Assembly (NCBI GenBank): GCA_017561985.1
Contig: JAFZAZ010000008.1
Span: 1 to 34,308, forward strand
Source: Lachnospiraceae bacterium
GTDB lineage: Bacteria > Bacillota_A > Clostridia > Lachnospirales > Lachnospiraceae
Reading direction: 5' to 3'
DNA: 34,308 nt
A program made the translations under genes and the position numbers. How positions within the stretch are numbered: position 1 is the stretch's first letter; the number at the start of each line of letters is the position of its first letter. Shown here piece after piece: positions 8,022 through 15,969 of this stretch. Under the pieces are notes generated by a model. It did not search any database and was not told where the DNA came from. It was given only the letters and a program-made list of their open reading frames with translations.

Positions 8022-8546
8022 ATGAGAAAGTTTACAAAATTCGCACTTTTTTCCGCAGCTGTAGCAGGCGGAATCTATCTTTTCAAGCAGATTGAAAAGC
8101 AGAAGCAGCTCGCAGAGGGCGAGACCTATGATGACGACGATCTCTTCGACGACGACATCGAGGATATCGCTGAGGATGCTGCTGAGGCGGATGCCGAGGC
8201 TGACGGGGAAGCCGAGGAGGCTCCCAGCCGTTTTGAGAATGTGAAGACGAAGGCAACCGAGGTTGCTCAGAAGGCAAAGGACAAGGCGGTTGAGATCTCC
8301 GCTGTCGTTTCCGAGAAAGCCGGCAAGCTCGGCCAGGCGACCAAGGAGAAGGCTGCCGAAGTTAAGGAATACATCGCAGGCAAGTTCGGCGGTTCCGACG
8401 CCGAGGAGATTGCCGAGGATATCGCCGAGGGTGCTGAGGACGCTGCTGATGCGGCTGCCGATGCTGCCGAGGACTGGACCGGCAAGCTTGAGGATGCTGC
8501 TGAGAAGGTTGAGGATATTGCGGCTGACGCTGTTGATCCCGAATAA
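8022..8546 (+). CDS. Small acidic single-pass membrane protein, YtxH/LEA-like
   Basis: A 174-residue protein of unknown function. A short N-terminal hydrophobic segment (about residues 6-20) is followed by a very acidic Asp/Glu run. The centre (about 70-125) has repeated amphipathic Lys/Ala/Glu helices of the type KAKDKAVE and KAAEVKEY, as in YtxH and late-embryogenesis-like proteins. The C-terminus is Ala/Glu/Asp-rich. This composition predicts a long helix or coiled coil at the membrane. The start at 8022 has AAAGGAG 8 bases upstream; an ATG-less extension to 7998 is less likely. Codons end in T more often than in the neighbours, a sign of high expression. The gene is a single plus-strand unit between its promoter and a bidirectional terminator. 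The Ala/Glu-rich style recalls the N-terminal extension of FtsE at 16883-18181. Confidence 0.8.
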   Translation: MRKFTKFALFSAAVAGGIYLFKQIEKQKQLAEGETYDDDDLFDDDIEDIAEDAAEADAEADGEAEEAPSRFENVKTKATEVAQKAKDKAVEISAVVSEKAGKLGQATKEKAAEVKEYIAGKFGGSDAEEIAEDIAEGAEDAADAAADAAEDWTGKLEDAAEKVEDIAADAVDPE

Positions 8547-8620
8547 TTGAAATCCGGTTTTACGGAACGGTTCCACCCCGCACTCCCGATGAAACCGACA
8601 CTACGAAGTCAAAGCAGGAA

Positions 8621-8655
8621 AAACGCGATTTTGGATATCTTCCAAAATCGCGTTT
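8621..8655. terminator. Bidirectional terminator between convergent genes
   Basis: A 15-bp perfect stem (8621-8635 with 8641-8655) around a 5-base loop, followed by TTTGTTT on the plus strand and TTTTTCC on the minus strand. It ends both the acidic protein gene and the lipoprotein gene at 8663-10126. Confidence 0.88.
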
Positions 8656-8662
8656 GTTTATG

Positions 8663-10126
8663 TCATGATTTCTTCCGCGGCAAATATGTATTCTCGTAGT
8701 CCGTCTGCACCGTCTGCCCGTCGGCACGCCGGTACACGCTCTTGACAATGTTTCCGTATCCGTCGTACTCGTTCTCCGTGACCGAGATTTCTTTGATCCC
8801 GTCGCCGGTCTTCACCGCGGTTCTCTCGCGCAGCAGAACTCTGTCCCCGGAAGTGCTGTTGTATGTGCTCTCGACGATCTGCTCCCGCTCTTCGCCGGCG
8901 ATGAGACTCACCGATATGTGTTCGGTCACCGTCAAGCCGTTCGGTGTGTACTCCCACGTCTTCTTAGACAGAAGCGCTCCCTTCTCGTCGTACGTGACCT
9001 CCGAGACCGGCCTTCCTTCCCCGTCTGCGCTTCTTTCAAGCGCGACGTACCATTCGCCGCTCACTGGGTTGCGAAGCTTCACCTGAAGGCTTCCCGGGCC
9101 CTTCGGAGTCGTCTCCTCGCGCCCGCTCTTCGGCTTTCTCCACGTTCTCAGGCCGTAATCGGCGCCGACCAGGGTCTGAAGCGTGCTGTTCTCATAGATC
9201 AGAACGATCTCCTCCGGCTCGCCCTCCTTCGCGTCCGTAACGCGGTAACGAACCGTATAGCCGTCGTCCGTAACTTTTCTGTTCTCTTCGGTTTCGACGA
9301 TCGTTAGCACATGTTCCTCATGCTCCCACGACGTCATCACCTGCCGGTATTGTTTCGTCTCCGAACCGGAATCCGCGGGATACACCTCGGTCACATCGAC
9401 GACCACAAACCTCGTCTGCGTCCCGGCAGCGCCGCGATACGCCGCGACCCACTGCCCGCTTCGGCCGACAACCGTGCGCCTGCAGCCATTTTCCGCACTG
9501 TAATACCGGCATACTTCCGCCGCGCCCTCGCGAAGGAACCGCTCTGCACTGCTGCGCTCGAGCACGCCGTCTTCGCTCCATTCCTCGCTCCGGGTCTCGA
9601 CAACCGTCCCTTCCGCGTCCGTGACTTCCGTGTTCTCGCGAAGCTTCCGCCCGTTCGCGTCGTAATAGACATAGCGCCGCTCCGTAAGGCCGTCCGCCGC
9701 TTCCCACACGTGCTCCTCGAGCGTCACAACGCCCTTTTGGTAGTACGCGGTCACGAGCGTCTCTGCACCGTTCTCAAGACTGCGCAGCGTCTTCTGTGTC
9801 ATTTCCCAGGAATCCTCGCCGCCGTCCTGCGCCTTCTGCCGGGTCGTGCGGGACACAAGCAGTCCGTCCGCATTGTACTCCGTCACTTCCTGCACTGTCA
9901 CACCGTCCGCCGTGCGCGTCGCGGTCTGCGATGCAAGGTACATGTTCGGGTCCGGTGTCGGTGTCATTGTCGCCGCCGGCGATACGCTCGCGTCGGGCGT
10001 CACCGTTGTATCCGGGGAGTCATCGCCCTTGCGGCTCTCGGTATCCGAGCCGCAGGCAGCAAGGACCAGGCACACAAGCATCAGTGCGCCCAGAACAGCC
10101 TTGCGAATTCTCCCTTTTTTCTTCAT
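8663..10126 (-). CDS. Lipoprotein with YD-like repeats, unknown function
   Basis: A 487-residue predicted lipoprotein: hydrophobic signal and lipobox LAAC (Cys25), then a short TP-rich linker (about 40-60). The rest is beta-rich with scattered units such as YNADGLLVSRTT, YYDANGRKLREN, TYDEKGALLSKKT and EYDGYGNIVKS, which resemble YD/RHS-type repeats (Y-D-x-x-G-x-L). No RHS core, toxin domain or protease motif is visible. It starts 2 bases after the apgM-like gene ends, and its GGAG ribosome site lies inside that gene's stop region, so it is co-transcribed and probably coupled to it. Nothing about threonine synthesis explains a surface lipoprotein here. Confidence 0.8.
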   Translation of the reverse strand: MKKKGRIRKAVLGALMLVCLVLAACGSDTESRKGDDSPDTTVTPDASVSPAATMTPTPDPNMYLASQTATRTADGVTVQEVTEYNADGLLVSRTTRQKAQDGGEDSWEMTQKTLRSLENGAETLVTAYYQKGVVTLEEHVWEAADGLTERRYVYYDANGRKLRENTEVTDAEGTVVETRSEEWSEDGVLERSSAERFLREGAAEVCRYYSAENGCRRTVVGRSGQWVAAYRGAAGTQTRFVVVDVTEVYPADSGSETKQYRQVMTSWEHEEHVLTIVETEENRKVTDDGYTVRYRVTDAKEGEPEEIVLIYENSTLQTLVGADYGLRTWRKPKSGREETTPKGPGSLQVKLRNPVSGEWYVALERSADGEGRPVSEVTYDEKGALLSKKTWEYTPNGLTVTEHISVSLIAGEEREQIVESTYNSTSGDRVLLRERTAVKTGDGIKEISVTENEYDGYGNIVKSVYRRADGQTVQTDYENTYLPRKKS

Positions 10127-10128
10127 GT

Positions 10129-11328
10129 TTACTCCGTAAAATGCTTCATCAGCCGGTAGCCTTCGGGGAACTTGAGCCCTGCAGCCGCCGCGCTCTCCTC
10201 CGTGTACTCCGAAGGTCCGCTCACCGTTTTCGTACTGTCGTAGAGGAGGTACGGGATCGGGTCGCTCGTGTGCGTGCGAAGCGCAACCGGCGTAGGATGA
10301 TCCGGAAGAACAAGGATGCGGTACGCCTCGCCCGAGGCGTCCATCGCCTGCCGCACTACGGCCACAATGTTCTCGTCAATCTTCTCGATCGCCTGAACCT
10401 TGCGTTCCGCGCTTCCCTGGTGCCCCATCTCATCGGGCGCCTCTACGTGAATATACGCAAAATCGGCTCCCTCCGAGAGCAGCGCATTCACTGCCGCCTC
10501 GGCTTTGCCGCGATAGTTCGTGTGAAGGCTTCCGTCCGCTCCCGGCACCTCGATATTGCGCATGCCGGCACCGACCGCAATTCCCTTGAGAAGGTCCACC
10601 GCGGAGATCATCACGCCGTTCAGGCCGCTCTCCTCGCGGAACAAAGTGAGCGCAGGACGCGTGCCCGCACCCCAGAACCACACGGAGTTGGCCTTGTTGA
10701 GGCCCTTCTTTGCGCGCTCGACGTTGATCGGATGATTGTTGAGGATCTCATAGCTTCTCCTCTGCATCTCGCGCAGCACCGGATCCTCCGGGAGATACTC
10801 TCCGACGACCTTCGTGAGAATGTCGTGCGGCGGTGTCAACGGTACAACGCGGCCGCGGTTCCAGATCAGAAGGTGGCGATAGCTCGTACCGACATAGAAA
10901 TGGTATCCCTCCCACTCGAGCTGCTTGCGAACTGCCGTGAGCAGTTCCGCAGCGTCCGCAGTGGAGATCTCCGACGAGCTGTGATCGATGATCGTCTTCT
11001 GCTCGTACGGAAGCGAGTCGTCGCTGAGAGTCACGATATTGCAGCGGATCGCAACGTCCGTCGACGCCATGTCAACGCCAATGGACAGCGCCTCGAGGGG
11101 CGAGCGTCCGGTGTAGTACTTCTTCGGGTCATAGCCCATGACCGCAAGGTTCGCGGTGTCGCTGCCGGGCTTCATTCCGGCAGGGATCATACTCGCAAGA
11201 CCGACCTCCGAGATCGGTGCAAGCGCGTCCATCGCAGGAGTCTTCGCGTATGCGAGCGGAGTTTTGCCGCCGAGCGACGCAATCGGAAGATCGGCCATGC
11301 CGTCGGCAAGAACAACAACGTATTTCAT
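10129..11328 (-). CDS. apgM: Cofactor-independent phosphoglycerate mutase family protein, proposed homoserine kinase
   Basis: A 399-residue member of the alkaline phosphatase/iPGM superfamily. The N-terminus MKYVVVLADGMADLP carries a metal-binding Asp. GSDTANLAVMGYDP carries the nucleophile-type Ser. Downstream, VEAPDEMGHQG and DHPTPVALRTHT carry further metal ligands. This ApgM-like branch is modelled in TIGRFAM as a proposed homoserine kinase because it often adjoins threonine genes and fills the gap where thrB is missing. Here it directly follows homoserine dehydrogenase, and no GHMP-type thrB is visible in the window. I start at ATG 11328 (GGTGA 5 bases upstream) instead of GTG 11337. A 10-bp hairpin sits between it and hom. 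Phosphoglycerate mutase activity remains an alternative. Confidence 0.88.
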   Translation of the reverse strand: MKYVVVLADGMADLPIASLGGKTPLAYAKTPAMDALAPISEVGLASMIPAGMKPGSDTANLAVMGYDPKKYYTGRSPLEALSIGVDMASTDVAIRCNIVTLSDDSLPYEQKTIIDHSSSEISTADAAELLTAVRKQLEWEGYHFYVGTSYRHLLIWNRGRVVPLTPPHDILTKVVGEYLPEDPVLREMQRRSYEILNNHPINVERAKKGLNKANSVWFWGAGTRPALTLFREESGLNGVMISAVDLLKGIAVGAGMRNIEVPGADGSLHTNYRGKAEAAVNALLSEGADFAYIHVEAPDEMGHQGSAERKVQAIEKIDENIVAVVRQAMDASGEAYRILVLPDHPTPVALRTHTSDPIPYLLYDSTKTVSGPSEYTEESAAAAGLKFPEGYRLMKHFTE

Positions 11329-11342
11329 ATGGTTCACCGAAA

Positions 11343-11370
11343 ATCACGCAGAAGTCTCCCTCTGCGTGAT
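11343..11370 (-). other. Intercistronic hairpin between hom and apgM
   Basis: ATCACGCAGA pairs perfectly with TCTGCGTGAT around an 8-base loop, followed on the minus strand by only TTTT before the apgM ribosome site. It could attenuate transcription, stabilise the upstream message or tune apgM translation. Confidence 0.55.
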
Positions 11371-11380
11371 CCTTTCATTT

Positions 11381-12580
11381 TTATTCGTATCTCACAAAAT
11401 GAATGACGGAAAGCTTTGCGCACGCATCCTCAAATGCTTTCTCGCTCATGGTCTTCGTAACAAAGGCAAATTCCCCGGGAGCCTCGTCGATCGAAACGGT
11501 CTTGTGGAGGTCGAAGAGCTCTCTCGCCTTGTCCTCATCGGCTTTTGCGACACGCACGAAGAATCTCGTCTCCATGTCGTCCTTTGCGCCGAGTGCAAGC
11601 TTGTCGGTGCTCCACAAAATGGGGATGTTGACGAAGCGATGCTTCGCAGCGTCGATCACGTCGGAGACAACCGCGCTCGCGGTCGGAAGCTTGCCCGCTC
11701 CCATGCCGTAGAACATAATCTCTCCGAGCATGTTCCCGCGCACCATGATCGCGTTGAACACGCCGTTTACAGGGTACAGCGGGTTCTTCTTGCGGATCAT
11801 CATCGGCGAAACCATCGCGTAGACGCTGCCGTCCTTCTGATAGCTGCGGGCGATCAGCTTGATGCCGCGCTTCATGGATTTTGCATATGCTACATCCGCC
11901 TCGGAGATCTTCGTGATTCCCTCGGTGTAAATGTCCTGATAATCAACCTGCTGGCCGTATGCAAGCGAGGTGAGGATCGCAATCTTGCGGCAGGCGTCAA
12001 AGCCCTCAACATCCGCTGCGGGATTTCTCTCCGCAAAGCCGTTGGCCTGTGCATCCGCAAGCGCTTCGTCAAATGAGATGCCGTCCTCGCGCATGCGCGT
12101 CATCATATAGTTGGTCGTTCCGTTCAGGATACCGCTCACTTCCTCGACCTCGTCCGCCGTAACGGAACGCATCAGCTGGCGAATGACCGGGATACCGCCG
12201 CCGACACTCGCCTCGAAGAGGAAGTTGATGCTGCGGTCCTTCGCAATTGCGATCAGTTCTGCTCCATGCGCCGCAACAAGCTCCTTGTTCGACGTGCAGA
12301 CGCTTCTTCCCGAGAGGAGCGCTTCCTTAACGAAGTCATACGCCGGCTTCAGGCCGCCCATAACCTCGACGATGATGTCGATCTCCGGATCCTCGATGAT
12401 CTGACGGAAATCATGAACCAGATACGGCTCCACCGGATCGCCCGGGAATTCGCGAAGATCCAACACGTACTTGATCTCGATCGGCGCACCCACGCGCTTC
12501 TCGATGATCGCATTGTTCTCGCGGATTACACTGAACACGCCCGAACCGACCGTGCCGTATCCCAAAATTGCTATCTTCAT
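11381..12580 (-). CDS. hom: Homoserine dehydrogenase
   Basis: Reduces aspartate semialdehyde to homoserine with NAD(P)H, the branch point to threonine and methionine. The 399-residue product has the Rossmann motif GYGTVGSG (7-14), TSNKELVA with Lys99, the signature GILNGTTNYM (150-159) and AADVEGFDACRKIAIL (188-203) with the catalytic-type Asp and Lys. After the catalytic domain ends (about residue 305) there are roughly 90 residues with FFVRVAKADEDKA and an EFAFVTKT strand, an ACT-like regulatory domain at the short end of the family range. The ribosome site AGGAGGA lies 8 bases before the ATG. It sits between a pheB-like gene and the apgM-like gene, consistent with one threonine operon. Confidence 0.95.
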   Translation of the reverse strand: MKIAILGYGTVGSGVFSVIRENNAIIEKRVGAPIEIKYVLDLREFPGDPVEPYLVHDFRQIIEDPEIDIIVEVMGGLKPAYDFVKEALLSGRSVCTSNKELVAAHGAELIAIAKDRSINFLFEASVGGGIPVIRQLMRSVTADEVEEVSGILNGTTNYMMTRMREDGISFDEALADAQANGFAERNPAADVEGFDACRKIAILTSLAYGQQVDYQDIYTEGITKISEADVAYAKSMKRGIKLIARSYQKDGSVYAMVSPMMIRKKNPLYPVNGVFNAIMVRGNMLGEIMFYGMGAGKLPTASAVVSDVIDAAKHRFVNIPILWSTDKLALGAKDDMETRFFVRVAKADEDKARELFDLHKTVSIDEAPGEFAFVTKTMSEKAFEDACAKLSVIHFVRYE

Positions 12581-12711
12581 ATTCGCTGTCCTCCTGCGAT
12601 TTATTCCGTATTTTTCCTGCGAAGTTTTCGCTCCCCCGGTGTTTTTGTTCTCCCGAAGTTTCGCCCACCAAAGCCTGTTTCTCCGGTGATTTCGCTAACT
12701 CGTGTCCGCCG

Positions 12712-13152
12712 TCAGCCGACGCCGAGAACCTGCAGACGCTGCACGCCGGAAAGCGCGCGGATGCGCTCCGCAATCTCCTCCAGCTCCGCCGTCTCCGGCA
12801 GTATCTCAAATCCGAGCGCAACCGACGCCATACCGCCGATCGGAATGCTCTGCTGGATCGTAAGAACATTTGCCCGACAATGTGCGATCTCCGTGAGTAT
12901 CGCCGAGAGGATTCCCGGCTCGTCGCTCACCTGAAGCAGCACGTTCACGGTCTTGCCCCGCGATGTCTCGCGGAACGGCTGCACATCGTCCTTGTATTTG
13001 TAGTACGAACTGCGGCTCAGTCCCACGGCATCCGTCGCTTCCTGCACGGTCATCCCGCGGTTCTTCGCCAGCATCCGGTTAACTTCCGCCACTTTGATCA
13101 GCACTCCGGGGAGTGCCCGTTTGCTCACCAGATAGACTTCGTCATTGGCCAT
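12712..13152 (-). CDS. pheB: ACT domain protein, PheB/UPF0735 family
   Basis: A 146-residue soluble protein. Residues 1-60 (EVYLVSKRALPGVLIKVAEV, then EATDAVGLSRSSYYKYKD) form a helix-turn-helix-like segment typical of the family. Residues about 68-146 form one ACT domain (VNVLLQVSDEPGILSAILTEIA), the fold that senses amino acids. The family was named for its place beside pheA in Bacillus and is often found before hom, as here. Its molecular role is not settled; regulation of aromatic or aspartate-family synthesis is inferred. I start at 13152: AAAGGAG lies 7 bases upstream and the conserved N-terminus begins there. The longer frame to 13284 would run through the promoter and the preceding terminator. 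Confidence 0.88.
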   Translation of the reverse strand: MANDEVYLVSKRALPGVLIKVAEVNRMLAKNRGMTVQEATDAVGLSRSSYYKYKDDVQPFRETSRGKTVNVLLQVSDEPGILSAILTEIAHCRANVLTIQQSIPIGGMASVALGFEILPETAELEEIAERIRALSGVQRLQVLGVG

Positions 13153-13227
13153 AGAAGCTCCTTTCCGCGACCGTACCGACGCCTTTCGTGTATGCCCACC
13201 GCAAACATTTGTCCGTAGATATGGGCA

Positions 13228-13256
13228 ATTGTACCACACGAATACGGAAAATGCAA
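13228..13256 (-). promoter_or_regulatory. Promoter of the pheB-hom-apgM-lipoprotein operon
   Basis: Minus-strand TTGCAT (13251-13256), exactly 17 bases, TACAAT (13228-13233). The -35 box overlaps one copy of the CATTTTCCG motif, as does the tRNA-Gly promoter at 27374. Confidence 0.8.
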
Positions 13257-13295
13257 TCCAAAAAAGTGACGATTTGTTCGCCAAATCGCCACTTT
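13257..13295 (-). terminator. Terminator of the ftsE-ftsX-M23-ctpA operon
   Basis: A stem of 13 paired bases with one mismatch (13263-13276 with 13282-13295) and a 5-base loop, followed on the minus strand by TTTTTTGG. It lies 22 bases after the ctpA stop and just before the pheB promoter. Confidence 0.85.
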
Positions 13296-13317
13296 ATTTC
13301 GTCGTATTTTCGATGTG

Positions 13318-14565
13318 TTACTGACCGATCTTTTCCATCAGCGCATCGACCGCCGCCTTGAGCTGATTGTCCTTGTCGTGAGGGATCGTCGACAGCTTTT
13401 TAAGCTCGTCGTCAAGCTCCACGAGAATGTCCGGAGTAAGGCCGGTCTTGTGGATGTTGCGGCCGTTCGGCGTGTAATATGCCGAGACGGTCAGCTTGAT
13501 GCCGGTACCGTCGCCAAGCGGATACAGAGTCTGCACGATTCCCTTTCCGAAACTCTGCGTTCCCACGAGAATTGCCTTGCCGTAATCCTGAAGACAGCCC
13601 GCGAACACCTCGGAGGCACTCGCGCTGTAGCCGTTCATCAGCACCGCGATCGGAACGTCCACCGTCTTCGTGCTGTCGGAGGTGTGCTCCTCGCGTCTTC
13701 CGTTCTTGTCCTCCATGTAAACCAGCATCTTGCCCTTCTCGACAATGCGGCTGAGCATGGACTTCACGGTCGAGAGAAGTCCGCCGGGGTTGCCGCGAAG
13801 ATCAACGACCAGCGCCTTCATTTTCTGCTTCGTAAGGTCGTTCACAGCTTCGGTGAACTGCTGTGCGGTTACTTCGTCAAATTCAAGCACGCTGATGTAA
13901 CCGATGTTGTTCTCGAGCATCTCGTACGAAACCGTGGGGATCTCAACGATGTCGCGGATTACCGTAAACGTGATGTAATCCGGCTCACCCTCGCGGTAAA
14001 CTACCACTTCTACGGTCGATCCGACCTCGCCGCGCATTTTCGTGACAAGGATGTCGGTGTCCACGCCGTACGTCGACTCTCCGTCAACCTCTACGACATA
14101 GTCGCCGGTGCGGATTCCCGCCTTGTACGCGGGACCGTTCTCAAACACCTGCGTGAGCAGCGGATAACCGTTGTCGCCGATCGTGACACGCGAGCCGAAG
14201 CCTGCGTATTTTCCGTCCGAGGACTCCTGGAATGCCGCGAATTCCTTCGCGTTGTAATACGTTGTGTACGGATCGCCGACGCCGTTCACCATTCCGTGGT
14301 AAATGCCGTCAGCAATATCATTGTAATCAATGTCCTGATAGTAATAGTAATCCAGCACCGACGCCAGACGTTCGACCTTCAGCTGATAATTGGTCTCCTC
14401 AAGCGACTTTGCGGGCGGCAGCGTCACATCGGGCGCCGTCGTCGGGGTAACTTCCTTCTTCGTCAGGCGATTTTCCGAATCGTCGGCTCCGCACGCGATC
14501 GCCGCAGCGATGAGCAGGCAGCATATAACGCCTGCGAAAAATCCCTTCCAACTGTCTTTATTCAC
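13318..14565 (-). CDS. ctpA: S41 family carboxy-terminal processing protease
   Basis: A 415-residue extracytoplasmic serine protease of the CtpA/CtpB/Tsp group, which trims exported proteins from tail-like ends. The N-terminal hydrophobic segment ends in AIAC (Cys25), a probable lipobox, followed by a short Thr/Pro linker. A PDZ domain covers about residues 118-205 (GYPLLTQVFENGPAYKAGI...GDYVVEVDG). The protease core follows, with GYSASASE (312-319, nucleophile probably Ser316) and Lys341 in SFGKG, giving the Ser/Lys dyad. The start codon is GTG with AGAGGAAAA upstream. It begins 17 bases after the M23 peptidase gene and is the last gene of the ftsEX operon. In other Gram-positives such proteases process wall hydrolases, so the partner M23 protein is a candidate substrate (inference). 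Confidence 0.93.
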   Translation of the reverse strand: MNKDSWKGFFAGVICCLLIAAAIACGADDSENRLTKKEVTPTTAPDVTLPPAKSLEETNYQLKVERLASVLDYYYYQDIDYNDIADGIYHGMVNGVGDPYTTYYNAKEFAAFQESSDGKYAGFGSRVTIGDNGYPLLTQVFENGPAYKAGIRTGDYVVEVDGESTYGVDTDILVTKMRGEVGSTVEVVVYREGEPDYITFTVIRDIVEIPTVSYEMLENNIGYISVLEFDEVTAQQFTEAVNDLTKQKMKALVVDLRGNPGGLLSTVKSMLSRIVEKGKMLVYMEDKNGRREEHTSDSTKTVDVPIAVLMNGYSASASEVFAGCLQDYGKAILVGTQSFGKGIVQTLYPLGDGTGIKLTVSAYYTPNGRNIHKTGLTPDILVELDDELKKLSTIPHDKDNQLKAAVDALMEKIGQ

Positions 14566-14582
14566 TTACTTTTTCCTCTTTT

Positions 14583-15929
14583 CTAGTAACGCACATAATG
14601 GAGCGGGTCAACGGAAACGCCGTCGATCACGACGCTGAAATGCAGGTGGGGTGCGGTGGAAACGCCGGTCGAGCCGACCAGCCCGATCACCTGGCCCTGC
14701 AGCACCTTATCACCCTTGGAAACCAGCAGCTTCGAGCAGTGCAGATAACGGGTCACATAGCCGTTGCCGTGGTCGATCTCAATGTAGTTGCCGGCACTGC
14801 TGTTGTATGCCGCCGTGCGAACCGTTCCGGCCAGCGCCGCTACAATCTCCGCACCGAATTTACCGCCGATGTCAACGCCCTTATGGAACGTGCTCGCGCC
14901 CTTCGTCGGCGCGCGTCTCGGACCGAATCCGGATCCCGTGTAGGAATCGCCCGGGAGCGGCCAGATCATCTTCGCGGGATCGGTGACGTTCAACTTCGGG
15001 ATCTGCGCTGCGCTCGCATAACCGGTCTTCGGAACGTCGGAATACTTCATATTCTGCTGTTGCTTGGCTAACTCGGCCGCCTTTCTGGCTGCCTCCTCCG
15101 CCTCTCTCGCGCGCTGCTTCTCCAGCTCCTTGTTGATGCGGTTGACGTCGGCGTTCGCTTTGTCAAGCTCTGCCATGTACTCCTCGAGGACTTCCTCGTT
15201 GGTTCCGATCTTCTCCGCAAAATCGTCGAGCGCAGCCTGCTTTTTGGTGATGACTTCCTGCGCATACGCGTAGTCCTGCTCGTACAATTCCTTGCTGGAA
15301 TCCAGAAGCTCGATCTGCGCCTCCAGCTTGTTCTTTACCAGCTGAACCTCTTCCTTCGCCGCGGAATACCGCAGGGCAAGCTGGTAGTCGTACGAACGGA
15401 TGTCCATCGTGTATTCGTCATAGTTCAAAATGTCGGAAATGTTGCGGGAGCCCATCAATATCTCAAGCTCCGTGATATTGCCGTGCTCGTACAGATACTG
15501 GAAGCGGCGCTTCATGTTCTCGTACTGCTGGTCGGCAACCTCCGTGGCAACTTCAAGCTGCTGGTTCGTGATCACAAGCTCGGCGTTGAGCGCCTCCAGC
15601 TCATTTTCCAACTCCGCGATCTGGAGCATGATCTCGTTCTGCTTGAGGTCCATCTCCTCGACATATTTTTCGATGCTCGAGTACTCGCTCTTCAGCGCAT
15701 CCTGCTGTCTCTTGAGTTCAGCCTGACGCTGCGCAACCTCGTCGCGTTTTTTCTTCGCTTCCTTGAGCTGAGTCTCATAATCCTCCCTGAGGACGATCGT
15801 GTGACCGACCGAAGGATTCACAACCGCACTCTGCTCTTCCGTAGCCGCCACCGACGAAGACGGCGAAAATGCTGCCGTGACAGTCGCGACCAAAAGCATG
15901 GTGACCAGTCTTTTACTGCGAATCTTCAT
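14583..15929 (-). CDS. M23 family murein hydrolase with coiled coil (EnvC/PcsB-like partner of FtsEX)
   Basis: Secreted peptidoglycan endopeptidase or hydrolase activator. The 448-residue product has a signal peptide (about 1-29, VAA cleavage), a long coiled coil from about 50 to 290 rich in Glu, Lys, Gln and Leu, and a C-terminal M23 domain (about 318-448). All metal and catalytic residues are present: His349 and Asp353 (HKGVD), His397 (RYLHC), His428 and His430 (HLH). The domain therefore looks enzymatically active, unlike E. coli EnvC. The coiled-coil plus hydrolase layout and the place right after ftsX fit a hydrolase gated by the extracellular loop of FtsX, as for PcsB, CwlO and EnvC. 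RBS AAAGGAG lies 4 bases before the ATG. Confidence 0.93.
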   Translation of the reverse strand: MKIRSKRLVTMLLVATVTAAFSPSSSVAATEEQSAVVNPSVGHTIVLREDYETQLKEAKKKRDEVAQRQAELKRQQDALKSEYSSIEKYVEEMDLKQNEIMLQIAELENELEALNAELVITNQQLEVATEVADQQYENMKRRFQYLYEHGNITELEILMGSRNISDILNYDEYTMDIRSYDYQLALRYSAAKEEVQLVKNKLEAQIELLDSSKELYEQDYAYAQEVITKKQAALDDFAEKIGTNEEVLEEYMAELDKANADVNRINKELEKQRAREAEEAARKAAELAKQQQNMKYSDVPKTGYASAAQIPKLNVTDPAKMIWPLPGDSYTGSGFGPRRAPTKGASTFHKGVDIGGKFGAEIVAALAGTVRTAAYNSSAGNYIEIDHGNGYVTRYLHCSKLLVSKGDKVLQGQVIGLVGSTGVSTAPHLHFSVVIDGVSVDPLHYVRY

Positions 15930-15969
15930 GATTCTCCTTTCCCAAACACCGCCGCTTACGCGGCACCCA

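Noticed and set aside
9796..11406. 536-codon plus-strand open frame opposite apgM and the lipoprotein
   Set aside because: Low-complexity Arg-rich mirror of two well-supported genes.
13153..13284. Longer N-terminus for the pheB-like protein
   Set aside because: It would include the promoter and the upstream terminator; the family N-terminus and ribosome site favour 13152.
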